A stretch of DNA of 64,000 nt from Litoreibacter arenae DSM 19593 (GTDB lineage Bacteria > Pseudomonadota > Alphaproteobacteria > Rhodobacterales > Rhodobacteraceae), in NCBI RefSeq assembly GCF_000442275.2, contig NZ_KE557306.1, forward strand, positions 1,193,477-1,257,476. Direction: 5' to 3'. The notes beneath the pieces were generated by a model. The model did no database searches. It was given only the letters and a program-made list of their open reading frames with translations, and was not told the origin of the DNA. Position 1 is the first letter of the stretch, and each line of letters begins with the position of its first letter. Shown one piece after another: positions 47,435 through 56,673 of this stretch. The position numbers and the translations under genes are program-made.

Positions 47435-48136
47435 CTACAGATAGGGGCGCATTTCCTCTAGCACCGCCTCTGCCCACATCCTGTAGACTTGCGGTCCGGG
47501 ATGAAACCCGTCCTCCGACATCTGCTCAGGCGTCAGGCTTTCTGCCGCCTTGACGTGGTGGCAACCCTCCATATCCTCCAGCATCGCGATCAAGGCGCGG
47601 TCCCAGCGACGCCCCTGTTCGGCCAGCACCCAGCGAAGCGGATCAGGCAGCAAAGGAAAAGAGCCGATAGGCGGCATTCCAGACACGAACACATGGGCGC
47701 AGCCGAAATCCTCGCGCAGCCGGTCGCACATTTCCCGCTGGTGGCCCAGCCACCGGCGCAGCGTCGCGCCTTTGGTGACGTCGTTGACCCCAAGCGCGGT
47801 CACCGCCATGTCGAACGGGCCGGTTTCTTCCGCCGTCAGCCTTTGCAGCGTCTGCGCGGTGGTCGCGCCACTGACCGCGTTCAGCCGCCAATCCACCCGC
47901 CGCGTCTGCGCCAGCGCGGACACCAACCTGCCGGAGATCGCGTCCGCCTGCGTGCCAACGCCCACGCCCGCAGCCGAACTGTCACCGATGATGAGCAGCC
48001 GTAGCAACGCTCCCTCCCCCGTGACACCTTCACGCGGGCCTTCCGGCTCCGGCAGCAGCCGCGCGGATTTGCGCGCCCGCCACCCCTGTGCGGCCAGAAC
48101 CGGCAGCAGCGCCAGCTTCACCGCAGCGTCACGCAT
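47435..48136 (-). CDS. SGNH/GDSL-family hydrolase
   Basis: 233 residues from ATG 48136 ([12 protein letters not shown]), which overlaps the stop of the pseudouridine synthase gene; a reading to 48166 lies within that gene. Block I GDSSAAG (nucleophile Ser), block III GVNDVT, and block V DGFHPG (Asp/His) are visible. An N-terminal hydrophobic stretch may be a membrane anchor or poor signal. Esterase or lipase-like; the substrate is unknown. Convergent with the desaturase with only 1 nt between. Confidence 0.88.
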   Translation of the reverse strand: MRDAAVKLALLPVLAAQGWRARKSARLLPEPEGPREGVTGEGALLRLLIIGDSSAAGVGVGTQADAISGRLVSALAQTRRVDWRLNAVSGATTAQTLQRLTAEETGPFDMAVTALGVNDVTKGATLRRWLGHQREMCDRLREDFGCAHVFVSGMPPIGSFPLLPDPLRWVLAEQGRRWDRALIAMLEDMEGCHHVKAAESLTPEQMSEDGFHPGPQVYRMWAEAVLEEMRPYL

Positions 48137-48665
48137 CGCGCCATGCCCCCGTGTCGATCCCGTCAAGCGTCCAGTCGCCCACCGCCACGCGGATCAGGCG
48201 CAGGCAGGGATGCCCCACGGCGGCGCACATGCGCCGCACCTGCCGGTTGCGTCCTTCGGTGATGGTCAGGCGCAGCCAGCGGTCGGGCACGGTCTGGCGC
48301 ACCCGCACCGGCGGATCGCGCGGCCAGAGCCAGTCCGGCTCGGCCACCAGTTCGGCCTTGGCAGGCCGTGTTTTCCCGTCCTTCAGCACCGCCCCGTCGC
48401 GCAATGCGGCCAGTGCCGCACCGTCCGGCACACCTTCGACTTGCGCGAGATAAGTCTTGGCCACCTTGAACTTCGGATGCGCAATCCGCGCCTGCAACTT
48501 GCCGTCATCGGTCAGCACCAACAGCCCCTCGCTGTCGCGGTCAAGCCGCCCGGCGGCGTAAACACCCGGCACGTCGATGTAATCCGACAACGTGGCGCGG
48601 GCCTGCCCGTCGGTGAATTGCGACAGGACCCCGTGCGGCTTGTTGAAGAGAATGACGCGTGACAT
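48129..48665 (-). CDS. Ribosomal large-subunit pseudouridine synthase, RluE-like
   Basis: 178 residues. The catalytic Asp lies in [17 protein letters not shown] (about 39-55), and [19 protein letters not shown] is the RsuA/RluE-type RNA-binding motif. No N-terminal S4 domain is present, which points to RluE (23S rRNA position 2457 in E. coli). It overlaps the next minus-strand gene by 8 nt and is divergent from purF. Confidence 0.9.
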   Translation of the reverse strand: MSRVILFNKPHGVLSQFTDGQARATLSDYIDVPGVYAAGRLDRDSEGLLVLTDDGKLQARIAHPKFKVAKTYLAQVEGVPDGAALAALRDGAVLKDGKTRPAKAELVAEPDWLWPRDPPVRVRQTVPDRWLRLTITEGRNRQVRRMCAAVGHPCLRLIRVAVGDWTLDGIDTGAWRDA

Positions 48666-48781
48666 ATCGAAATCTTGGCACGGGTCACATCTGCTCGCAA
48701 CGGGGCAAAGCGCCCGTGACTTCCCTTGGCAAACCCCTTATCCCTGTCGCGACCCACACCCGCGGATTCGGAGCTGCCCCC

Positions 48782-50272
48782 ATGACGCAAGCGGACCTTG
48801 ATCAAAGTCCAGAGCCCTGGCTCGCCAACCCGTTCGACGACGACAAACTCAAGGAAGAATGCGGCGTCTTCGGCGTGATCGGCACCGCCGAGGCGTCAAG
48901 CTTCGTGGCCCTTGGCCTGCATGCGTTGCAGCATCGCGGTCAGGAAGCGGGCGGCATCGTGTCCTACGACCCCGAGGCAGGGTTCCAGCAGGCCCGCCGT
49001 TTCGGCTATGTGCGCGACAACTTCACCTCCCATAAGGTGATGGAAACCCTGCCCGGTGCGCTTGCCATCGGCCATGTGCGCTACTCGACCGCCGGCTCCA
49101 AGGGCCAGACCGCCATCCGCGACGTCCAGCCCTTCTATGGCGATTTCTCTCTGGGCGGCGCGGCGATTGCCCATAACGGCAACATCACCAATGCCGTGGC
49201 GTTGCGCCGCGAACTGGTCGAGCGTGGCTCGATCTTCCAGTCCTCCAGCGATTCGGAATGTATCATTCACCTGATGGCCCGCTCCATGGGCCGCACGATC
49301 CCCGACCGCATGGAAGAGGCGCTGCGCAAGGTCGAAGGCGCGTTTTCCGTGGTCGCCATGACCCGCACCAAGCTGATCGGTCTGCGCGACCCGCTGGGCG
49401 TGCGCCCGCTGGTGCTGGGCAAGATCGGCGACGGCTGGGCGCTGTCTTCCGAGACCTGCGCACTCGACATCATCGGCGCGGAATTCGTCCGCGAAATCGA
49501 GCCGGGCGAGATGGTCGTCATCACCAAGGACGGCGTCGCCAGCCACTTCCCGTTCCGCCCCGCCAAGTCGCGGTTCTGCATTTTCGAGCATGTGTACTTC
49601 TCCCGCCCCGACAGCATCCTCGGTGGCCGCTCCGTCTACGAGACCCGCGAGAATATCGGCCGCGAGCTGGCGAAAGAAGCGCCTGTCGATGCCGACCTCG
49701 TTTGCCCCGTGCCCGACAGCGGCACCCCTGCGGCCATCGGCTACTCGCTGGAAAGCGGCATCCCCTACGCCATGGGCATCATCCGCAACCAGTATATGGG
49801 CCGGACCTTCATCGAGCCGACAGAGCAGATCCGCAACATGGGCGTGCGCCTCAAGCTCAACGTCAATCGCGCGCTGATCAAGGGCAAGCGGGTAATCCTC
49901 GTCGACGATTCCGTGGTGCGCGGCACCACGTCCCGCAAGATCAAGGAAATGATCCTCGACGCGGGCGCGGCGGAGGTCCATTTCCGCATCGCCTCGCCGC
50001 CCACCGCATGGCCCTGCTTCTACGGCGTCGACACCCCGCAGCGCGAAAAGCTGCTGGCCGCAACCATGTCCGAGGAGGAAATGCGCGAGCATCTGGGCGT
50101 GGACAGCCTCAAGTTCATCTCGCTCGACGGCCTCTACCGCGCCGTAGGGCAGGCCCAAGGCCGGGACAATAGCAGCCCGCAATATTGCGACGCCTGCTTC
50201 TCGGGCGAATATCCGATCGCGCCCAGCGACCAGATCAGTGACGGATTTCAGCTCAAGGCTGCCGCAGAGTAA
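48782..50272 (+). CDS. purF: Amidophosphoribosyltransferase
   Basis: 496 residues from ATG 48782 (MTQADLDQSP). First step of purine synthesis: glutamine amide is transferred to PRPP. The N-terminal nucleophile Cys27 (KEECGVFGVIG) implies a 26-residue propeptide that is removed. The class II glutaminase domain is followed by a phosphoribosyltransferase domain with VILVDDSVVRGTTS. The C-terminal region has Cys residues (ASPPTAWPCFYGVDTP and YCDACF), suggesting the iron-sulfur type. Confidence 0.96.
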   Translation: MTQADLDQSPEPWLANPFDDDKLKEECGVFGVIGTAEASSFVALGLHALQHRGQEAGGIVSYDPEAGFQQARRFGYVRDNFTSHKVMETLPGALAIGHVRYSTAGSKGQTAIRDVQPFYGDFSLGGAAIAHNGNITNAVALRRELVERGSIFQSSSDSECIIHLMARSMGRTIPDRMEEALRKVEGAFSVVAMTRTKLIGLRDPLGVRPLVLGKIGDGWALSSETCALDIIGAEFVREIEPGEMVVITKDGVASHFPFRPAKSRFCIFEHVYFSRPDSILGGRSVYETRENIGRELAKEAPVDADLVCPVPDSGTPAAIGYSLESGIPYAMGIIRNQYMGRTFIEPTEQIRNMGVRLKLNVNRALIKGKRVILVDDSVVRGTTSRKIKEMILDAGAAEVHFRIASPPTAWPCFYGVDTPQREKLLAATMSEEEMREHLGVDSLKFISLDGLYRAVGQAQGRDNSSPQYCDACFSGEYPIAPSDQISDGFQLKAAAE

Positions 50273-50418
50273 AGCTCCAGACCGCTATTTGATTGATCGA
50301 GCCAGCATTGCTGCGCTGCGGCAATTTCCCGCCGACACTGTTTGAGTCCGCTTTCCATCCGCCGCACCGCCCTCTATCTGCCAGTCGCTAGACGCGTTCA
50401 GCGACAAGGACAGAAACC

Positions 50419-50712
50419 GTGACCGAGACAACCGAAACCCCTATCGAGGCGCTGAAAGCCGCGACGGAAGAAAACACCCTACCCATGGCGTCGCTGGCGC
50501 TTCTTGGCACCATCGAGACGCCCGGCACGATCCGCGCGTTGCTCCGTCACAGCTCCAGCAAGGTCGAGATCGTGGAAGCAGGCGATGTGGTTGGCGGTCG
50601 CAAGATCGTGGCCATCGAGACGGGCGCGGTGATTTTCAATCGCAACGGGACCGCCCAACGTTTGGAAATGCCGGAACAACGCGCACAAAACCAGCGGCCC
50701 GACGCGGCTTGA
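50419..50712 (+). CDS. Small PulC/PilP-like hypothetical protein
   Basis: 97 residues from a GTG with AAGGA 8 nt upstream. No signal peptide. The pattern LLGTIETPGTIRALLRHSSS, GDVVGGRKIVAIETGAVIF resembles the short beta domain of type II secretion GspC/PulC homology-region proteins. No secretion gene is nearby, so function stays open. Separated from purF by 146 bp with no evident element. Confidence 0.7.
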   Translation: MTETTETPIEALKAATEENTLPMASLALLGTIETPGTIRALLRHSSSKVEIVEAGDVVGGRKIVAIETGAVIFNRNGTAQRLEMPEQRAQNQRPDAA

Positions 50713-51057
50713 GGGCGGTGCAACGCACGCATGCCTAACGCGGCCTTAACGCCTCTGGCCTAAACCCCACCTCGGATCCAACACGCCGCTTGGCCTTCAA
50801 AACCCGGGCGGCACCAGAAACCAACGTGACCGCGGTATCGGCACTCCAACCGATACCATCGCGCCTCACCGGTGAACCATAGCGGGCCTTACACCCCCGT
50901 GAAGATGCGCCCCTGTCTTTCGGGGCGTCGCGCAGCCACGGACCTTGTTTCAAGGCGGCCGCCTTTTTCACAGCACCGAGACCAACGAAAAACGCCGCCC
51001 CCGGTATCACGGGAGCGGCGCCAAACTCGTAGGGCGGGGTTCACCCCGCCACGCGGC
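50713..51057. other. 345-bp intergenic region with hairpins
   Basis: No convincing gene. Short stems are seen at 50908-50927 (CGCCCC/GGGGCG) and around 50993-51021, and a strong palindrome at 51033-51050 (listed separately). A 91-codon minus-strand frame inside is judged spurious. Confidence 0.6.
51033..51050. repeat. GGCGGGGT/ACCCCGCC palindrome
   Basis: Eight-base arms around TC, 8 nt beyond the bioY stop. GC-rich and without a T tract; it resembles dispersed REP-like elements and may be a transcript end. Confidence 0.55.
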
Positions 51058-51630
51058 TTACTTCGCGAAGAACTTCATCCCGCCAGCCACAGCCAAAGCC
51101 GCCAGCACCGCTTTCACCGCATCGCCCAGCAGGAACGGCGTGGCGAAGGCACCCAGCACCTTGTCGAAGCTCAAGCCAGCCCAGCCAGCTTCAACGCCAG
51201 TGGCCTGCGCCACGCCCAGCGGCCATGCAAGCCCCGGCAGGTAGATCAGCGCGGCGGCCACGAATGCTGCGACCAGCATCGCAACCATCCCGCGACCTGC
51301 GGCCAGACCGGCGACATAAGCCATCGCGACGAAGCCCAGCAGGAAGCCTGCGGTCGGACCCATCATGTAAGGCAGGCCAGCGCCCATATTCGCGAAAACC
51401 GGCAGGCCGGCAGCCCCTTCGGCCAGATAGGCCAGCACGGTAACCGCACCAAGGCGCGCCCCGAAGGACAGGCCGACGATCAGGATCGCCAGCGTTTGCA
51501 GGGTCATCGGCACGGGGAAGAACGGCACGCTCACCTGCGCGGCCAGCGCGATGAAGAGCGATCCGCCCAGCACCAGCAGTGTTTTCTTGGTGAATGTGTC
51601 TGCCCCGAAAGCGGCTTGCGTCAAAGTCAT
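51058..51630 (-). CDS. bioY: BioY-family biotin transporter S component
   Basis: 190 residues from ATG 51630 behind GGAGGA; the longer reading to 51771 has no ribosome site. Five or six hydrophobic segments. VPFFPVPMTLQTLAILIVG and GPTAGFLLGFVAMAYVAG are the BioY motifs. Biotin uptake S component, probably working alone or with a shared ECF module, since no bioM/bioN lies here. Divergent from an SDR gene. Confidence 0.93.
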   Translation of the reverse strand: MTLTQAAFGADTFTKKTLLVLGGSLFIALAAQVSVPFFPVPMTLQTLAILIVGLSFGARLGAVTVLAYLAEGAAGLPVFANMGAGLPYMMGPTAGFLLGFVAMAYVAGLAAGRGMVAMLVAAFVAAALIYLPGLAWPLGVAQATGVEAGWAGLSFDKVLGAFATPFLLGDAVKAVLAALAVAGGMKFFAK

Positions 51631-51736
51631 GGCTGTTCCTCCAGCGTTATACGTTGCAATCTTTTTCGGCAGCGCAGCATCGAAAGTCAAGCGAATGGGC
51701 TTGATCCGCGCCTCTGCCAGTGAGAAAGACGCCACT

Positions 51737-52399
51737 ATGACAGAACAATCCTCCAAAATCGCGCTGGTCACCGGCGCGTCGCGCGGCCTCGGGTCTGCAA
51801 TGGCCGAAGCACTGGCGGAACGTGGCTACCATATCATCGCGCTGGCCCGCACCGTGGGCGGGCTGGAAGAGCTCGACGACCGCATCACCGCCAAGGGGGG
51901 CAGCGCCACATTGGTGCCAGTCGACATCAACGATGACGACGCCATGGCGCAAATCTGCCACTCGATCCATTCCCGCTGGGGTCATGTGGACCTGCTGGTC
52001 CACGCCGCCATCCACGCCCCGCCCCTCGCGCCGATGGAGCATGTGGATGCCAAGGATCTCGACAAGACGCTGGCGACGAACATCCGCGCCACCGCGCGGC
52101 TGATCCTGAACGTGACGCCGTTGCTGAAAGCCGCCCCCAAGGGTCAAGCGGTGCTGTTCGACGATCCCGAAAAAGACGACAAGTTCCACGGCGCCTACGG
52201 CATGAGCAAGACCGCGCAGATGAACATGGGCGCGATCTGGCGCGACGAGACGACCAAGACCGGCGTCACCGTCCACGTGCTGACCCCTGCCCCGATGCCC
52301 ACCGCCACCCGTGCGCGTTTCTACCCCGGCGAGGATCGCTCCAAGCTTGCCGACTGCCACACCGAGGCTGCGCGACTGCTGGATCAATTGCCGCTTTGA
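51737..52399 (+). CDS. Short-chain dehydrogenase/reductase family protein
   Basis: 220 residues from ATG 51737 (MTEQSSKIALVTGAS). Rossmann motif TGASRGLGSAMA (12-23) and the YGMSK catalytic Tyr/Lys (about 155-159) are present. The usual catalytic Ser about 13 residues before Tyr is not seen; the stretch reads VLFDDPEKDDKFHGA. The protein may therefore be YciK-like or have altered catalysis. Substrate unknown. Confidence 0.85.
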   Translation: MTEQSSKIALVTGASRGLGSAMAEALAERGYHIIALARTVGGLEELDDRITAKGGSATLVPVDINDDDAMAQICHSIHSRWGHVDLLVHAAIHAPPLAPMEHVDAKDLDKTLATNIRATARLILNVTPLLKAAPKGQAVLFDDPEKDDKFHGAYGMSKTAQMNMGAIWRDETTKTGVTVHVLTPAPMPTATRARFYPGEDRSKLADCHTEAARLLDQLPL

Positions 52400-52440
52400 G
52401 GCCCTAATCCTGCCAGATTGGGCGCGTATCCCTCGCGTCC

Positions 52441-53259
52441 ATGAAACGAGTATTGCTGTCCCTGTTGTTGATCTGCGCCTCCGCGCAGGCCCCGCTTCTC
52501 GCCAAGGATGCCTCCCCGCATCAGGCGCTAGATACCCCGTCCGAGGTACGCCCGTGGCAGGCCGTTGGTCGGCTCGATCTGGGCCGTTCGGGCTTTTGCA
52601 CCGGCGCGATGATTTCCAAACGGCTGGTGCTGACAGCGGCGCATTGCGTCTACGACAAACGCTCCGGAAAGCTGCGCGACGCGACCGAGATCACCTTCCG
52701 CGCGGGCTACCGCAAAGGCCGCTCCGCCGCGATCCGCACCGGCAAACGCTTCGCCGTGCATCCCGAATATGTCTATGGCGGCGGCAAAAGCTCCTATTCC
52801 GAAATCGCGAGGGACGTCGCCGTGATCGAGCTGGACCGCCCGATCAACGACGCCGCCATCCAGCCCTTCCGCACGCACCGCAAACCCGCCAGAAACGACC
52901 GCGTCATGGTGGTGTCCTACGCGCGCGGCCGCTCCGACGCGCCGTCACTGGAGGACGGCTGCCAGATGACCCACGCGGCGGCGGATGTGCTGCATTACAC
53001 CTGCGATATCGACTTCGGCTCGTCCGGCGCGCCCGTCTTCGTGATGACCCATCAGGGCCCGCAAATCGCGTCCGTTATGTCGTCCGGCGGCAAACGCGGC
53101 TCCCGCGACGTGGCGCTTGGTGTGCCCATGGGGCCAGCGGTGGACCGGCTGGTGCGCGAGTTGCAGACCTCGGGCGCAAGGTCCAAGTTCATCAGAGTCC
53201 AGGGGGCGGGTCGCGGTGCCAGAGTCGTCACCACAAGGCTTCCGCAGATCACGAATTAG
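52441..53259 (+). CDS. Secreted trypsin-like serine protease
   Basis: 272 residues with signal peptide 1-21 (LLSLLLICASAQAPLLA). The triad is visible as TAAHC (His), ARDVAVIELD (Asp) and DFGSSGAPVF (Ser). Cys pairs near CTGAM/AAHC and CQMT/CDID suggest disulfides. It resembles small S1-family (V8/trypsin-like) proteases, not DegP; no PDZ domain follows. Periplasmic or exported. Confidence 0.88.
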   Translation: MKRVLLSLLLICASAQAPLLAKDASPHQALDTPSEVRPWQAVGRLDLGRSGFCTGAMISKRLVLTAAHCVYDKRSGKLRDATEITFRAGYRKGRSAAIRTGKRFAVHPEYVYGGGKSSYSEIARDVAVIELDRPINDAAIQPFRTHRKPARNDRVMVVSYARGRSDAPSLEDGCQMTHAAADVLHYTCDIDFGSSGAPVFVMTHQGPQIASVMSSGGKRGSRDVALGVPMGPAVDRLVRELQTSGARSKFIRVQGAGRGARVVTTRLPQITN

Positions 53260-53268
53260 CACGTAACC

Positions 53269-53643
53269 TTAATCTTTCCGATCCCGCTCGTAAGACCGCT
53301 CCAGCGGAAACGGCGGCAACCATGCCTCGCGGCGAATCGTCCAGCCCTCATAGCTTGGCGCAAGCTGGTCCGGCGCATCAAGCGCACCCAGATGCACCTC
53401 GATCTCATCGTCCGTATGGGCAAAGACAGAAGAGCCGCATCTGGGGCAGAAACACCGCCCCTCATAACTAGCGGTTGCCCCCTTGATAACTACCGCATCC
53501 GCAGCAAAGATCGCAGCTGCGTAAAACAGCGCCCCATGATGCCTGCGGCAGTCCATGCAGTGGCAAATCCCAACCCGCAACGGGCGGCCTGACGCCACAA
53601 CCCGAACGTCGCCGCACAGACACCCGCCAGTGAATTGGTTCAT
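53269..53643 (-). CDS. GFA/CENP-V family zinc protein
   Basis: 124 residues. Zn-binding cysteines occur as GGCLCGDV (8-13 region), CHCMDC (27-32 region) and CFCPRCG, the full glutathione-dependent formaldehyde-activating pattern. Actual formaldehyde activity in this family is doubtful. Small cytoplasmic protein, convergent with the protease. Confidence 0.92.
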   Translation of the reverse strand: MNQFTGGCLCGDVRVVASGRPLRVGICHCMDCRRHHGALFYAAAIFAADAVVIKGATASYEGRCFCPRCGSSVFAHTDDEIEVHLGALDAPDQLAPSYEGWTIRREAWLPPFPLERSYERDRKD

Positions 53644-53816
53644 CTCCCGCCTCCTTGACTATCCGTATCAATCCGAGCGCACCCGAACCCCTTACCGCCA
53701 AACCGGGTAGCACAAGCGATGGGTCCGCCCAAAACAATTCCGCCAGCGTCCCTTACCATTTCCCTTTATACTCTACCCGTTTTCTGCTCTTATGCTTTTA
53801 TTGTAGGAGACGCATT

Positions 53817-54257
53817 ATGACCGATTTGAGCACCAAAACCCCGCTCGACATCAGCTATGACCAGACCGAGGGACGCCTTGTCATTACGACACCCGGCGGG
53901 CTGGTCGTGCATATCGAGGATCCGAGGGAGGCCAAGACCCCCTCCAAAACACCCGATGTGGTGATCACCCCGGACGAGGACAGCCTGCGCATCAACGCCC
54001 GCCAGTCCCTGTCGGTGAACTCGATGGGCCATCTGAACCTGTCCGGCCAAGACGGCGTGACCATCAACAGCGGCGGCGACGTGACTGTGGTGGCCGACCG
54101 CAACGTGACCACGGCGGCGGGCGAGACGCTGAGCCTGAACGCGGCTGACATAAAGGCGGATGCCACCAAGACGTTCACCGGAACCAGCGGCGAGGAATCG
54201 ACCCTGATCTCCGACGGCGAGACCATTGTGCGCGGCGCGATGATCCGCATCAACTAG
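53817..54257 (+). CDS. Phage-baseplate/VgrG-tip-like beta-helix protein
   Basis: 146 residues from ATG 53817 with AGGAGA upstream; earlier readings run into the adjacent gap. From residue ~50 the sequence is regularly alternating polar beta: SLSVNSMGHLNLSGQDGVTI, then NSGGDVTVVADRNVTTAAG and further repeats, as in the gp5/VgrG C-terminal needle. It lacks the N-terminal gp27/gp5 OB core of a full VgrG. It is followed after 12 bp by a PAAR protein, so the two probably form a spike tip. No baseplate, sheath or TssB/C genes are in the window. Confidence 0.82.
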   Translation: MTDLSTKTPLDISYDQTEGRLVITTPGGLVVHIEDPREAKTPSKTPDVVITPDEDSLRINARQSLSVNSMGHLNLSGQDGVTINSGGDVTVVADRNVTTAAGETLSLNAADIKADATKTFTGTSGEESTLISDGETIVRGAMIRIN

Positions 54258-54269
54258 GGGGAATTCGAT

Positions 54270-54560
54270 ATGCCACCCGCAGCCCGTCTTGGCGACAACC
54301 ATGTCTGCCCCATGGTCGATCCCGGCCCCAAACCGCATGTCGGCGGCCCCATTTCCGGCCCCGGTGCCCCCAACGTGTTGATCGGCGGCGCACCAGCCGC
54401 AACGGTCGGTGATATGTGCGTCTGCGTCGGACCGCCCGACACGATCACGCAAGGCTCCAGCAAGGTGATGATCAACAACAAACCCGCCGCCCGCATGGGC
54501 GACGGCACCGCCCATGGCGGCAAGATCGTCGTGGGCTTTCCGACGGTGATGATCGACTGA
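54270..54560 (+). CDS. PAAR-domain spike-tip protein
   Basis: 96 residues, just one PAAR domain: opening PPAARLGDNHVCPM, middle PNVLIGGAPAATVGDMC, then VMINNKPAARMGDGTAHGG. His and Cys ligands for the zinc site are present. No C-terminal toxin extension. PAAR proteins cap VgrG or R-type needles; the partner is the upstream gene. The two form an isolated two-gene unit. Confidence 0.92.
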   Translation: MPPAARLGDNHVCPMVDPGPKPHVGGPISGPGAPNVLIGGAPAATVGDMCVCVGPPDTITQGSSKVMINNKPAARMGDGTAHGGKIVVGFPTVMID

Positions 54561-54577
54561 TTTCTCTGAGGTGCGGC

Positions 54578-54621
54578 AAATCCTCATCCGAGGATTTGTC
54601 CGCAGAGTTTCGTCGAAACTC
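54578..54621. repeat. Two consecutive palindromes after the PAAR gene
   Basis: AAATCCTC/GAGGATTT (54578-54597) with a 4-nt loop, and GAGTTTCG/CGAAACTC (54605-54621) with a 1-nt centre. Likely transcript-end stems for the convergent genes, without long T tracts. Confidence 0.55.
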
Positions 54622-54623
54622 GG

Positions 54624-56450
54624 CTACGCCGCCTCTGCGTCCTCGGCCTGCTGGCGATACCAAAGCGACGCATAACGCCCGTCGCGGGTTAGCAAGTCGT
54701 CATGGGTGCCCTGCTCCACCACCACGCCGTTTTCCAGCACGACGATCATATCCGCATCCGCAATCGTCGACAGCCGGTGCGCGATGGTCAGTGTGGTGCG
54801 GCCCTGCGCCATCTCTTGCAGCGACTTCTGGATGTCGGCCTCGGTCTCGGTATCGAGCGCCGATGTCGCCTCGTCCAGCAGCAGGATCGGCGGGTTTTTC
54901 AGCAAGGTGCGCGCGATGCCGACGCGCTGCTTCTCGCCGCCCGACAGCTTCAGACCCCGCTCCCCCACCGCCGTGTCATAGCCCTCGGGCAGGTCCATGA
55001 TGAAATCATGGATCTTCGCCGCTTTCGCCGCGCCTTCAATCTCGGCGCGGGTCGCGTCAGCCTTGCCATAGGCGATGTTGTAGAGGATCGTGTCGTTGAA
55101 CAGCACCGTGTCCTGCGGCACCACCCCGATGGCGTCATGCAGGCTTTCCTGCGTGACGTCACGAACGTCCTGCCCGTCAATCGACAGGCTGCCGCCGTTC
55201 ACATCATAGAACCGGAACAACAGCCGCCCGATGGTCGACTTGCCAGAGCCCGACGGCCCGACGATAGCCACAGTCTGCCCCGCCTGCACCTCCAGCGAGA
55301 CGCCCTTGAGGATCGGTCGCGCGGCGTCATAGCCGAAATGCACGTCGTCCAGCCGCACAGCGCCGTCGGTTACCTGCAACGGCTTGGCGTCGGGCTTGTC
55401 GTTCACCTCGGCGGGTTGCTCCAGCAGGTTGAACATCTCCGCCATATCGACCAGCGCCTGGCGGATTTCGCGGTAAACCGTGCCAAGGAAGTTCAGCGGC
55501 ATGGTGATCTGGATCATGTAAGCGTTGACCAGCACAAAATCCCCCACCGTGAGGGAGCCGTCCTGCACGCCCAACGCCGCCAGCACCATGACCGTCACCA
55601 GCCCGGCGGTAATCAGAACCGCCTGCCCGAAATTCAGGAAGGCCAGCGAATAGGAGGTCTTGAGCGCCGCGGCCACGTAGCCTTCCATCGCGCCGTCATA
55701 GCGGGCCGCCTCGCGCTTCTCCGCGCCGAAATACTTGACGGTTTCGAAGTTCAGCAGGCTGTCGATGGCCTTCTGGTTGGCGTCGGTGTCCTGATCGTTC
55801 ATCTGCTTGCGGATCTTTACCCGCCATTCGGTGACCGCGAATGTGAACCACGTGTAAAGCGCAATCGTGGCAAAAACGACGACCAAGTACCAGATATTGA
55901 ACACAAAAGCCAAAATCACGGCGATCATCAGCAATTCCAGAATCAGCGGCCCGATGGAGAACAAGAGGAAGCGCAGCAGGAACTCGACGCCCTTCACCCC
56001 GCGCTCCACGATGCGGCTCAGGCCGCCTGTCTTGCGGGTGATGTGGTAGCGCATGGACAGGCGGTGGATGTGCGTGAAGGTCTCCAGCGCCAGCATGCGC
56101 AACGCCCGCTGCCCCACCAGCGCGAACACCACGTCGCGCAATTGCTGGAAGCCGATATTCATCACGCGAGCGCCGCCGTAAGCCACGGTCAGCCCCACCG
56201 CCCCCAAGGCCAGCATCCACCCCGCGTCGCTGGCGTCGCCCGACAGCGCATCCACCGCGCCCTTGTAGAGCACCGGCGTGCCCACCGCGACCAGCTTGGA
56301 GATAATCAGAAACGCCAGCGCAAACACCACGCGCCGCTTCACCCAGGCCTCGCCGTCAGGCCACAGGTAGGGAATAACCTTGCGCACGACGTTAAAGCCG
56401 TCCTTGCGCAGATCCTGCTGCATACGGGCGTCGGAAACTTCGGTGACCAT
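54624..56450 (-). CDS. Atm1-like ABC exporter (permease-ATPase fusion)
   Basis: 608 residues. N-terminal six-helix domain (VVFALAFLIISKLVAVG onward) followed by an ATPase domain with Walker A VGPSGSGKSTIGRLL, signature LSGGEKQR and Walker B PPILLLDEATSALD. The ISKLVAVGTPVLYKGAVDAL region and the whole layout match the heavy-metal/Atm1 (HMT) group. Members export glutathione-linked or Fe-S-related compounds; the substrate here is inferred only. Half-transporter acting as homodimer. Confidence 0.93.
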   Translation of the reverse strand: MVTEVSDARMQQDLRKDGFNVVRKVIPYLWPDGEAWVKRRVVFALAFLIISKLVAVGTPVLYKGAVDALSGDASDAGWMLALGAVGLTVAYGGARVMNIGFQQLRDVVFALVGQRALRMLALETFTHIHRLSMRYHITRKTGGLSRIVERGVKGVEFLLRFLLFSIGPLILELLMIAVILAFVFNIWYLVVVFATIALYTWFTFAVTEWRVKIRKQMNDQDTDANQKAIDSLLNFETVKYFGAEKREAARYDGAMEGYVAAALKTSYSLAFLNFGQAVLITAGLVTVMVLAALGVQDGSLTVGDFVLVNAYMIQITMPLNFLGTVYREIRQALVDMAEMFNLLEQPAEVNDKPDAKPLQVTDGAVRLDDVHFGYDAARPILKGVSLEVQAGQTVAIVGPSGSGKSTIGRLLFRFYDVNGGSLSIDGQDVRDVTQESLHDAIGVVPQDTVLFNDTILYNIAYGKADATRAEIEGAAKAAKIHDFIMDLPEGYDTAVGERGLKLSGGEKQRVGIARTLLKNPPILLLDEATSALDTETEADIQKSLQEMAQGRTTLTIAHRLSTIADADMIVVLENGVVVEQGTHDDLLTRDGRYASLWYRQQAEDAEAA

Positions 56451-56673
56451 GGCGAGAGGGCTTTCTTGACTATTGACCGCTCAACTTAGGCCCCATGCGT
56501 GCGAAGGACCAGAGGGGCGGGGAAAGAAAGGTGAACGGGATTTGTTCAGCGGCCTGCCAAGTCGGCGCAATATAGGCCTGAACCTCAACAAGTTGTTGTG
56601 CGCTGTAAGGGTTTCTTTAACTGCGGCATCACCGTAGACACGGCACATCTTTTCAATGGCATTGCGATACCCC

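Noticed and set aside
50735..51010. 91-codon minus-strand frame in the 345-bp gap
   Set aside because: No recognisable motif, no clear ribosome site, composition rich in Arg/Ala/Gly as expected of high-GC noncoding DNA, and it overlaps hairpins.
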